64,000 bases of DNA from Rhizomucor pusillus (Eukaryota; Mucoromycota; Mucoromycetes; Mucorales; Lichtheimiaceae), in assembly GCA_900175165.2 (NCBI GenBank), contig FWWN02000358.1, positions 122 to 64,121 of the forward strand, written 5' to 3'. A model generated the notes under the pieces. The model was not told where the DNA came from and made no database searches. It was given only the letters and a program-made list of their open reading frames with translations. Both the position numbers and the translations under genes were made by a program. Of the stretch, positions 8,025 to 17,812 are shown one piece after another. Numbering within the stretch: position 1 is the stretch's first letter; every line of letters begins with the position of its first letter.

Positions 8025-10580
8025 TTACGAGCGTTTGAGATCTTCCAAACGGTCCTTTAATTTTTCATAGGTATCGGTATCTTCAAACACCTCGCGGACC
8101 TTGCCCATGAGTCCCTTGAGAATGAGCCGAGCCTGGTATCGCCAATCGGCACACACGGGTGCACCGCCTTGTTCTTTCTCGCCGAGCGTTTCATAAATAT
8201 CGACCGTTTCCAACGCAACCGATGCCACATGTTCAAACACCTGCTGATCTGTCTCGATCCTGGCATCATGCATGACAGCTCGGTAACCTTTAACGGAAGC
8301 TTCTAGAGCATCAACGTATCGTTGCTGCCACATGTAAAACTTGGTGCAAACACGCCAGATATCGGGAGAATTTGTGATACGGCTGAGGATGACTTCCTCA
8401 AGCAACCGTTGAACTTGTCGGGCTAGTCGTACGCCGTCTCGCTCAAAGGGATCCTTCCAGTTTTGTACAACATTGTCCACCAGCATTTGCAGTACTTGCA
8501 CGTCGACTGCCTCCTCTCGGACTTTATCCCATCGAAGCTCTACGACGCGTTGCATGGCCCAAATGGCGTCTGGGAACTGACCGACACTAACTGCAACCAC
8601 CAGCAAGTTTTGCCACATTTTCCAGTTGTCAAACTTGAGTTTTGTTGCTTGCTTGAGTGCCAAGAATGCATCAGCTTTCCGGTCCAGCTGCATGTAGATG
8701 CTTGACAAGTTGTTCCATGCTTCAGCTTGCTCAACATCCAGAGCAACAACTCGCTGGAAGGCGCGTATACCAACATCCCAGTTTTCCACTTGCATAGCAG
8801 CGCAGCCAAGGACGTACCACGATCCCTCGAAAAGTGGATTGATCTCCAAAGCGCGTTGGTACGCATCAATGCACTCCTCATATCTCTGTCGTCGATAGAG
8901 ATATGCACCGTAGGTACGCATGGCACGCGCGTAACGCTTTCCAGAGATCTCCCAAGCCTTGAGCCAGTGGTCGGGATTTTGCTCGAGGTCGCCGAGGATG
9001 CACCACAGCTTCGGGGATTCAGGGTCTTGCTCCATGAGTCGAGACAACACCTCCTTGGCCTTGCTGGGCTGCTCAAGCATCTGGTAGCACGCGACTACTT
9101 CTTCCCACATTTCCAATCGTTCAAAGATTTCCAGAGCTGATCGCAACACACCAAGAGACACGAAGCGCTTGCCGAGCTCGCGCTCCATTTCCCACTTGCT
9201 CGGTAGCAGCAGATCATAAAAATATGCCATGCGTTCCTCGACCCCTGAGTCTTCAACCTTGATTTGATCCACAAGTGCCTGCAGCTGCAGCGCCGATCTC
9301 TCGACGGTGCGGGATTTGTGTGCTTCCAGACGTGTCTTGTGCAGCAGACCCATCGTGTGAACCATCCAGTTGTTTGCATTCTCGAGTACACGGGTCACGT
9401 ATGGAGCCATCTGTTCCGAGGTCAGACCGTGCTCCGGGTTGGTGTTCTTGACGTTGAGACAAAACGCCAGCAGCAAGCATTGATCGATCACCCGGATGTT
9501 GCCGTGTCGCTTTTCAGCTTCCTTTTCATTCTGCTCTGTCTTTGCATATGCAACATTGTCAAGCAGCGTATCATCGTTCAATTCGACAGTTTCTGGACGA
9601 AGTTGCTCGCCATCCTTTCTGTTTTCTTCCTTGTCCTTTTCTTTGCTCTCGGCAAGCACGACAAGTTGCGTCACATCGAACTGCTGGAACTTTGTACGTC
9701 GTCCAAGTGCACCTGACAGAGACCACTGGAAACCAGACGTCGCCTGTGCTTCTTTCATCTTTTCGTATGCCTCTTTATCTTGACCGTAGTAACCAACAAT
9801 CAGTGCATCTTCTAGCTGATGACGGACACGCAGACTAGCGAGCTCGCTGTCGGTCTTGTAAGCATCACCCTCGACGCCAAAGGCAGGTGCACAGTGCGAT
9901 GATAGTTCGAATAGGAACTTTTGCAGCGTCGCGCTATGTTCGTCCAATAATTGCTGTTGAAGGAATACTGCACGCATTGCCCAAAACGAAGCTGTGTCGC
10001 ACTTATCTTTGAGTGCAAGCAAGATGCGTCGCGCTAAAGCCAGCAAGCCAATGCGCTGCGTCAAGTGATACACTTGTTCGCTGTCTTCAGACAATGATGT
10101 CAAACAAAAACGATGTATCTTGGAATCGAGCGTACTGTCCTTGTTGCTAATAAGAATTTCGCTCACTTGCCAGTCGAGCAAGGGACCTGTCCAGTTTGTC
10201 TGTACAAACGCATTCAGACAAGCAATGCCGGTAGCCAGTGCCTGGAACTTGACGTCCTTGTCGTCTAGGTCAAGTTGAATCACGCGTTGTTCCAGCCATT
10301 CGTCGACGTTTCCCGTTTCCAAAAGTTTCGCGTCAGCTTCGCTGCTACCAAGTTTGCTGTCAAAGATAGGGCTTTCTTTGAGAACCTTGGTGTAGCGGCC
10401 TTCCACGATATCTTTAACAGCTTCTGCGACGACGGTTGCAAGCTGCGACTGTGCTGGATCGCTTGGTAATTGACTCAAAATCAGTGCATTTTCCGCCGAT
10501 CGGTACGCTTGCGCCGTGGACACCGGTGCGTTCGCGTCCTGCTTTTCGCTCATTCCAGGGAAACCAAAGTCGTGAGACAA
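8025..10580 (-). CDS. TTC27: Tetratricopeptide repeat protein, TTC27/Emw1 family
   Basis: An uninterrupted 851-codon frame. The C-terminal half (about residues 460-700) is a run of TPR motifs, with the conserved stretch AWNNLSSIYMQL followed by DAFLALKQATKLKFDNWKMW that is characteristic of TTC27 (Emw1 in yeast). The N-terminal half is the helical region found in the family, and the length matches family members (roughly 840-900 residues). Yeast Emw1 is essential and is linked to cell-wall integrity. Human TTC27 has been implicated as a chaperone-like adaptor for the U5 snRNP GTPase EFTUD2, whose fungal orthologue Snu114 is encoded at 32.9 kb here. The function is taken from the family, not seen in sequence. 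The gene lacks introns, unlike nearly all its neighbours. An in-frame Met at residue 10 is an alternative start. Confidence 0.9.
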   Translation of the reverse strand: MSHDFGFPGMSEKQDANAPVSTAQAYRSAENALILSQLPSDPAQSQLATVVAEAVKDIVEGRYTKVLKESPIFDSKLGSSEADAKLLETGNVDEWLEQRVIQLDLDDKDVKFQALATGIACLNAFVQTNWTGPLLDWQVSEILISNKDSTLDSKIHRFCLTSLSEDSEQVYHLTQRIGLLALARRILLALKDKCDTASFWAMRAVFLQQQLLDEHSATLQKFLFELSSHCAPAFGVEGDAYKTDSELASLRVRHQLEDALIVGYYGQDKEAYEKMKEAQATSGFQWSLSGALGRRTKFQQFDVTQLVVLAESKEKDKEENRKDGEQLRPETVELNDDTLLDNVAYAKTEQNEKEAEKRHGNIRVIDQCLLLAFCLNVKNTNPEHGLTSEQMAPYVTRVLENANNWMVHTMGLLHKTRLEAHKSRTVERSALQLQALVDQIKVEDSGVEERMAYFYDLLLPSKWEMERELGKRFVSLGVLRSALEIFERLEMWEEVVACYQMLEQPSKAKEVLSRLMEQDPESPKLWCILGDLEQNPDHWLKAWEISGKRYARAMRTYGAYLYRRQRYEECIDAYQRALEINPLFEGSWYVLGCAAMQVENWDVGIRAFQRVVALDVEQAEAWNNLSSIYMQLDRKADAFLALKQATKLKFDNWKMWQNLLVVAVSVGQFPDAIWAMQRVVELRWDKVREEAVDVQVLQMLVDNVVQNWKDPFERDGVRLARQVQRLLEEVILSRITNSPDIWRVCTKFYMWQQRYVDALEASVKGYRAVMHDARIETDQQVFEHVASVALETVDIYETLGEKEQGGAPVCADWRYQARLILKGLMGKVREVFEDTDTYEKLKDRLEDLKRS

Positions 10581-11997
10581 GTGCTATGCGGTCCCGTACT
10601 GAGCATTCGCAAGCCACTGCTATGCTGATTAATTCATGGAAACGTCCAGCATAAGCTCCGTATTCTACGTTCCGCTTTTCGCATTACATCCAGTATATGC
10701 TTACAGACGTTACATTTGTCTGGATGTGCAAAAATATATATGACCATAATCTTATTCCTTCTCTTGATAAGATCCGCCGGCATCACGTCTTCTGCGCCGT
10801 ACGTAATGTATGCAAAAAGGTGGCACAAGATTGAGCCCATGATCGACCCAAAAAGTTTACTGTACGTCCACATTATAGAATGCCTCGTCCTTTGCCAGCT
10901 TGTCCCGCATCTCCACACGCAACAAGCAATGTGTTTGCTTCATTGTTAAGTAACCCCGAGTGCGGCATTGCAAGTTCGGTGCTTATCTTCTCCAAGCCCG
11001 CTCTGCTGGTTCGCACACGACAGGTTTCTCGGCCCTCACACAACAATGTATAGTACGAGCATAGATCCCTGTTTTATGTCATCGTTACTAAACCATTGTG
11101 ACAATCGATCAGAAAAAAGACCGGAGGAGGCATCTCGGGCAAGAGATCACCGAAGCAGGGCAGCTGAGCATTGCCACATTAAGGAAACACACAGACTTCT
11201 CGTCTACAATGTACCACCTTCCTTCAGCAAAAAAGGATGTATTGGCTTTTTTCTTTCTTACATCGGTTGGATTGCTCCGGATGCACAAGGTTTCCCGGAT
11301 TATCAAACAATGTGCATCCGTGCAGCAGCAGCGGCGGCGGCGCAAATCACATCATATGTCCACCAGAAGATGATTCTGGATAAATGATCATCTCGGAGCC
11401 AGCAATCCGACTAATGTTTGCAAGGAGGAAAAGCATGCATATCTGCGAGCGAGTGTGAATTCAGGAGGAGGAGGATCGTTTTGGGATTTGCAAAGTTATT
11501 GCCATTTCTATCCACGGATCAACCGTTTGCTAACCTGCACAGCCGGTCAACAAGGGCAAAAGTACATAGCAACAATGTAGATTAGCAAGAACATTTTTAT
11601 TATTATTCTGTCTTTGGATATTACGAACAAGATATTATAGTTGAAAAGAGAGCTATTTAATAACGGGCTTCGTGTACAAAAAGTTTTTGGGGGTTGCTAT
11701 GGTCGTGAGGTTCTTTTTGGATGCACATGAGATACACAAGCCAGCTTGAGAAACCCGGAGGAGCGGTAGGATAGAGCACACCCATGTGTGTGTGCTATTT
11801 TCATTCTGCATGCCATGCTTTTCGGTTGGCTTGGAGAATTTCCATATGTACATTGGAGCAACATCTCGATGATGGCAGGGATGACCAGGTATCGGTAGAA
11901 AGAGAAAAAAAAGCATGAACGAAAAGTTATGTACAGTAGAACAAGTTCCTGGCCTTGGAGTGATAGAGAGAAAGAATTTATGGGCCTTGATATGCAT
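10581..11997. other. Intergenic region without recognisable gene
   Basis: 1.4 kb upstream of TTC27 and downstream of the orphan gene at 11998. It contains a short GCAGCAGCGGCGGCGGCG run near 11323-11341. Open frames on the plus strand (10968-11387) are unsupported by splice phase or similarity. I see no RNA gene. Confidence 0.4.
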
Positions 11998-13092
11998 TTA
12001 AAACTTGCGCAACTTGAGCAATCGCTGGAAGCGGCGTTGCTGACCAGATTCTTCCTTTGGCTGTTGCTCTTCTTGCTGCTTGCTCTTTGTTGTGAGCGGG
12101 AGGCCGAGGTTCTTTTTGAGTCGGCTGACCAGACCCTGCCAGGCCTTGGATTTTGCAATAGATGATGATCTGTCTTGAGACTGATGCTCTGGTTTGGTTG
12201 ACACTGAGATGCGTGATGATTTCTGATGCTGCTGGTGCTGGTGCTGCGTTGCTTGGTTGCTTGGTGATGCTGGATAGATGGGCTTGTAGACAGGAGCTGC
12301 TGTTGCAGTTGCTGCTGGTGGAGGGGTAGTTACCGGAGCAGGCAAGAAACAATCTTCCTGCATGGCAATGGAAGAGCTAATATGTGATGCAACGACGGAT
12401 GAGTCGAGGAGGATAGGATTCTCATTGATGGTGTCATATGCAGGCGATGGGACACGGTCATAGAGGAAATCAAGATCTTCATCATCTTCAATGGGCTGCT
12501 GTCTGCGAGAAGGTGTTCGCGTAGATGGTCCCGAAATGCCATTGATTGAGCTATGGACAAGATCATCTTTCCAGGTCCAGCTTTCGGATTTAGCGGCATC
12601 CGAAGAAGCTGGTTCCCCTCGCTTTACGCGCATGAGATGATTGTCTTGCATGTCGTTTTCGACGATCTCGAGTGCACCTCGCAGTGCAGCACGCAGGTTC
12701 TGCTGATGATCGGGTGGATTAGGCACCGGAAGGTCAGGGTTGCTTCTCGGTGGCACAGCGGCGGGCGAATTCTTGTTGATGGCATTAGAAAGCATAAAGA
12801 CGAGAGATTGAGGATCTTGGTTCTTCACTTTCTGTTGAAGCGCATCGAGCTGAGCAACAGCACCCGAGATAGGCTTGCCTTCGACCGCGGGTTCTTGCGG
12901 CACGGGATCCAACTTTCGAAGGTCGGTTAATGATTGGATAGGTGCAAACACTTTTTCGCATGCTGTGCTGTAATAGTCGTGGAACGCCCAGTCCACCGGG
13001 TCGGGAAGCTTTGAAAAGGATCTGGCAGCGAGTTTTGACTCTGTTGAGTCTGAAGGAAACACGATGTCACTGGATAGAAAATCAATAGACAT
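11998..13092 (-). CDS. Disordered orphan protein, start at 13092
   Basis: The frame encodes 364 residues from the ATG at 13092 (it is open upstream to 13383). I prefer 13092 because the preceding 60 bases form a CT-rich tract on the coding strand, and a TATA-like box sits about 105 bp upstream, as expected for a fungal promoter. The first ~80 residues look folded (VDWAFHDYYSTACEKVF); the rest is rich in Pro, Ser, Gln and His (HQHQQHQK). The C-terminus is strongly basic (LVSRLKKNLGLPL, then RRFQRLLKLRKF). No catalytic motif or membrane segment is visible and I do not recognise the family. The basic RLKK-type tail recalls the end of the orphan protein at 6599-7613, but this may be coincidence. 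Confidence 0.6.
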   Translation of the reverse strand: MSIDFLSSDIVFPSDSTESKLAARSFSKLPDPVDWAFHDYYSTACEKVFAPIQSLTDLRKLDPVPQEPAVEGKPISGAVAQLDALQQKVKNQDPQSLVFMLSNAINKNSPAAVPPRSNPDLPVPNPPDHQQNLRAALRGALEIVENDMQDNHLMRVKRGEPASSDAAKSESWTWKDDLVHSSINGISGPSTRTPSRRQQPIEDDEDLDFLYDRVPSPAYDTINENPILLDSSVVASHISSSIAMQEDCFLPAPVTTPPPAATATAAPVYKPIYPASPSNQATQHQHQQHQKSSRISVSTKPEHQSQDRSSSIAKSKAWQGLVSRLKKNLGLPLTTKSKQQEEQQPKEESGQQRRFQRLLKLRKF

Positions 13093-13196
13093 TGCACACG
13101 CAGTGTGAAGGAGAGCTGTGAAGAGAGGAGAGGAGAGGAAAGGAGGAAGAAAAGAGGAAGAATGGGGATCGCGAAAACACAAAGAGTTTTCAATTC

Positions 13197-13208
13197 TTTT
13201 ATATAAAA
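13197..13208 (-). promoter_or_regulatory. TATA-like box upstream of orphan gene
   Basis: The palindromic sequence TTTTATATAAAA lies about 105 bp upstream of the ATG at 13092, with a CT-rich tract between them on the coding strand. This arrangement is typical of a fungal core promoter and argues against the longer upstream open frame being translated. Confidence 0.5.
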
Positions 13209-13575
13209 AGGGCCAGACGAGAAAAGCATGGAACAGGGAGGGCCGACCACGCGTGAACCATTCGGGGGGTGTGTTGTGTTGAGGTACGAGATCGGCGAAG
13301 AGACCTTGTTCGTTCCGGGATGCATCTGACAAGCGCCATTCCAAAATCGGCATGCCCAAAACAGGGCTCATTTGTTCCCCCACTCGCCACTGCCCTCATC
13401 ATTAAAATATCTACTTTGCTGGACGAAGCCCCCAGTGCCAGCACATCCCCAGGTGCAATCGACCCTTCGCCGGTTACTTGTATCCAGGCCACCCTTCCGT
13501 CGTTAAATGCGACTCTGATGGAGGAACTGCATGCACTCGCTTCGTCTGGGTTCCGGTCTGGGAAAGTTTTTTTTT

Positions 13576-13613
13576 NNNNNNNNNNNNNNNNNNNNNNNNN
13601 NNNNNNNNNNNNN
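13576..13613. other. Assembly gap (38 N) inside a poly-T run
   Basis: Thirty-eight Ns, preceded by T9 and followed by T9. The undetermined stretch is probably itself a homopolymer that the assembler could not size. No gene crosses it. Confidence 0.95.
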
Positions 13614-16600
13614 TTTTTTTTTACTTGGTTGTGCATTTTGCTAGGCTTACAAAGGGTGATGGTCTTGTTTTCATCCATCCTCCCTCCTTTGTTTCATGCT
13701 AGCCCTAGCTTTAAGAAACAACAGCAGCTCTTCTGCTGCTATCTACTACGTAATGTTTCAGTTACATTACGAGAGTCTTCTCTTGATTTTCATGTCTTGA
13801 CGCGCCTGCTAGACCTACGAAGCCTGTAGGATATTGGTGACTAAAATAAAGTGTCGCCACCGTGCAACTTGCCACAGGCCTCCCCTCTCTGCACTCTCCA
13901 TCTTTTCCTCACCCGCCGACCCCCAAACGACTTCGGCTCTATCCCGATGTGCTACGCTGACGTCCGAAGGGAAACACGCACATGATACTGGAAGAGTATG
14001 AAATAGGTAATGAACCGACATCTATTCCCAAGGGCCCAAATTTAATGTTTCCATTCAAAATTGGGCAACGGATGCAGCCACTTACAACGCACCATCGCCA
14101 AAGGGCTAATCACGAAGCAGGGGCCACTTCGGGATCCTCGGCACCAGTCTCCGATATGTATATATGCATTTTGTTGCAAATTTCAAAGTTGGCCCAAGCG
14201 ATGCGAGCTGGGACGCACGACCTACAGAGCGCATCGGTGTTCTTGTTATTGTTTCCTTAACCCTTGACTTGGACAACTATTTGGAAAGGAGCATCTCACA
14301 TATACACATACACACGACATAGTACCTAAACTGCTGCCTGCTATCAACACGAATGATATGTGCCACAATGCAACAAAATTCTCTCTTGCTAATGCTACTG
14401 TTGCTGCTTCCCTTTTTCCGAGTAGTCCGAGCAGAGCAGAAAAACGCCAAAGTGCCGCCGCCACTGTCACCCGCTACATCATCGATAGTTAAATGTTAGC
14501 TCCCAGCAGCAACACCAACATCTCGTCATTTCGCCAAATACTAATTTATCTCTATTTGTTTATAGTTTGCTCCGGAACCTTTGAATGGAAATAGCAAGGT
14601 GTTTTTGTATGAGAGAGTCTCGTGGTTGTTCATTCACCAGGGCAATTTTAAATCCAAGGGGACGGATATCGTGAGGGACGAGCTTCAATTTTTACTTTCC
14701 TTGTGTTCTCAGCCGAACCACCAGGAAAGGACTTTGCAGCAAGAGTAAGACAAAGGAACGATAATGGTAAACTTTATTTCGATTCCAGTCACAACCTTAG
14801 TACAGTAGTCTATATCCTTTACAAGCAGCAAAAGGTATCCGTCAACGATGCATTCGTGTATAAGGGCTTGCATGTTTATGTATGCAAGCGCACGCTGTCT
14901 TTTTTTATCTCTCCATCAATTTATAGCACGCTGCATGCTGCGCGTAGCCACATCAATGTCGAAAGATGGAACGCTGTGTAAATGTTTTTTAGCACCTTGG
15001 CAAGGGCAAAACTTTTAAGCATTGTCACACATGGCGTCTTTTGGCTGAAAGAGCTTGCAAGGGAAGAAAGGAACGGCAATATTCCGATTAGCAGCTGAAA
15101 AAGCTCTACCTTCTTTCGTTTTGTTTGATCTATCTTTGTGTTCAGATATATGAACTTTGTGTGTACTTTATGACCGGCGACTTCCCTCAAATTTGGGAAG
15201 ACTGATCCCTCATCTCCTCTCTCTCTTCTCTTCTCTCTTTGCGCGCTCTTCCACCGTCTAAAAGATATAAAAGAGAGAAATGAGGTGGGGAGGAAATACA
15301 CACACAAACAATGGGAATGCATATCGGGTTGCCCTTGTTTGGAAATATGAAAGCTCTTTACGCCTTCCTTGACATTCAGGTACGTGCCTTTGATCGCGCT
15401 GTTGCACAGAAATTTTTTCCGTTCGCCACTTGTTCTGAGTGCGCTGCATTGCCGAACGATCGTGAAACAATGAGGGTGCACCAGACATACTATACTATAC
15501 ACCAACCGTGATCACGACCGAGACTCCAAACGAAACAGGAGATGAAGATTGAATGTTTGCATGCCCATCATCACTGATTATCCTACTTGAACCCCATCTC
15601 AGCATCAATGTGATTTGGCGCAGCATCTCAATGCTGGGATCATTATTGCCGCATGAATGGTATATGTGCACAAAACCGACGTACTGCACATGTTACTGGA
15701 AACAGTCCACTACTAACTTTCCAATGACGTCGACGGCGAGGTAGGCCTAGGAAAGCATCCTGCCGTGTAATTATCTAACCTTGTTGGCGTAAAAATCCAC
15801 AGGGCTTCCGAAAATAATCCTTTAACTTTCTGTTGTTGCTATGCTAAGAAACTTCTGCAGTACTTTCGCTCTAGCTATCTTGATACTTGTTAGACTTTTA
15901 CCCCCTCGTCGGGCGCCCTGTCTTGATCACCAGATGCTTTTTCCGGGAACAGCTCCAAGTCCTCTGATCAAAACGTGGATAGGAACACGCGTAACATCAA
16001 ATAAAGAACCATATGAGTAGCTTAAACAACAGATGCAAAGTGAATCATCATTTCGGCCTCGTGGTTTTAAAAGCATTTCTACGGTCTCCAGCATCAATAG
16101 TCACAGGATGAACGAGGGGTATCATGTGTATTGTGGGCATCTAGAAACGATTCTCCTAATGCGGATCCTGATCATCTATGTAGAAACCTAAATTTGCGGT
16201 CCAAATAATACCAGGGTAAAAAGCCCCTATCACCTAGCGTATATCCTTTCGTCATAGCTGCCCTACTTCCGTCGAGTCATGACTGCTTCCAGCTAGTTAC
16301 TCAGAGATGGCAAGAATCCATCTGCGTATGACTTGAAGAAGGCAGGGAGCAGTAGGGAAAATTGCCAAGATAATCAAAAGTATGGATTCGCTTTGGACAG
16401 ACGATAACAGCTTAATATGTCGTCGATGTAGAGGAGGCCATGTGTACATCCGCAGGATGATGGCACATCAGCCAGTCGTTTCTTAGCTGGATAATTTGAT
16501 TACGATGTTAAATATTTTCTAGTCGAGTTACTCGAGGTATACAGTCAGACTGCTTCTAGCATCCGTCCTGAAGCTTTTTACCATGCCGACCGTGGTTTGA

Positions 16601-16698
16601 GATTGAATCCAGGTACGGGCTCGAAAGTCCAAGCCACGGCACCCTGGTGTGACTCCAGCGAGACCATTACCGCTTGTTCGGTTGTTTCTTATACACAA
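13614..16698. other. 3.1-kb intergenic region without recognisable gene
   Basis: The longest open frame is a 194-codon minus-strand stretch at 15505-14921. It lacks any recognisable motif, has irregular composition, and appears to be chance or a decayed gene. I found no spliceable exon chain, tRNA-like T-arm or repeat copy. The last 100 bases presumably hold the promoter of MRPS9. Confidence 0.4.
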
Positions 16699-17812
16699 AT
16701 GCTGCGCCGAAGTCTTTTGGGTCTTGCGCGTACTGTACGCGCAAATGCTACAGCTGCAGGGAGCTCAGGAGCATGCACGACCTTTACACGACAAGCCAGC
16801 ACCGTCACTCGACAGTTCACCGGCGACAAGCGCGAGGCCGTGGTTGTTGACGACATTCTCGCCTACCGTGAGAAGCCTACATCATTATCATACTTTACCG
16901 GCAACTACAGATATCACGATCTTCTGATTAAGCTTGAGTCGCTCTACAATGAATACGCACGCAAAGCTGCCATTGACACCGATGCCGTCGATATCACCGA
17001 AGCAGCCAACAAAACTCAGGAACCCTTGTCATGGAAGCCGTGCGACAAAATGTCTCAATTGTTAGAGATGCCCTTGAAAGCATCGCAGTGGCGCAAAATT
17101 GTGCAGCACTTGAATGCGCTCGCTTCTCTTCCGCAGCCTTTACCGGAACCTGTGAAAACTGTGATTGAACAGTTTTTGCGATATGATGGCAAGCAGGGAG
17201 AAACAGTCAAAGTCAAGATGCTCGATGAACTCGGACGAGCTTACGCTGTTGGCAGGAGAAAGGAAAGTAGTGCCCGTTGCTGGGTAGTTGAAGGCGACGG
17301 CCAGGTGCTTGTGAATGGCATGACCTTGGAGGAATATTTCAAGAAACCAGTTGATCGCGATCAGGTCTTGATTCCTTTGCAGGCAACAGAGAATTTGGAA
17401 AAATACAATGTTTGGGCACTTGTGAGTGGCGGTGGAAGCACTGGTAAGAGTTCGATTTATGTGGCTATAAAGATAGTGCATTAAAACAAGTTATCCTTTA
17501 GGTCAAGCACAAGCGATCAAGCTGGGTATTGGTCGTGCATTGCTCATCCATGACAGTGGATTGAAACCGACGCTGCGTAAAGGTAATGTTTTTGAAGATG
17601 GATTCTATATCTTCTATTTCGCTTTGTAGTCTAACTGGCAACCTTGTTCCTCTTTTAATACCTCTAGCTGGATGTATCACTCGTGATCCAAGAATGGTTG
17701 AACGTAAGAAGGAAGGCCAGCGGAAAGCCCGTGCCAAATACACTTGGTATGCTTCTACATCAATTCATGTCTGGATGCATTTGCTCACGTATGCTTTAGG
17801 GTCAAGCGTTAA
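16699..17812 (+). CDS. MRPS9: Mitochondrial small-subunit ribosomal protein uS9m
   Basis: Four exons (16699-17443, 17502-17582, 17668-17746, 17800-17812) splice in phase through introns of 58, 85 and 53 bp to give 305 residues. The C-terminal ~130 residues are the universal uS9 domain: AVGRRKESSARC near its start, GQAQAIKLGIGRALL in the middle, and the tail KYTWVKR that in uS9 reaches the decoding region of the 30S head. The final exon supplies only the last three residues and stop, which a naive frame would miss. The N-terminus (MLRRSLLGLARTVRANA) is an Arg-rich, acid-free amphipathic segment typical of a matrix-targeting presequence. The central ~130 residues are the extension seen in mitochondrial versions. 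Product: mitoribosome small subunit. Confidence 0.93.

Noticed and set aside
13093..13383. N-terminal extension of the orphan gene at 11998-13092
   Set aside because: The extension would be translated from a CT-rich leader and across a TATA-like box; the ATG at 13092 is the better start.
14921..15505. 194-codon open frame on the minus strand
   Set aside because: Despite its length it has no recognisable motif, irregular composition and no promoter or splice support; treated as chance or decayed sequence.
16560..16630. tRNA-like T-arm (GATTGAATCC) upstream of MRPS9
   Set aside because: No matching acceptor stem, D-arm or anticodon stem could be folded around it.
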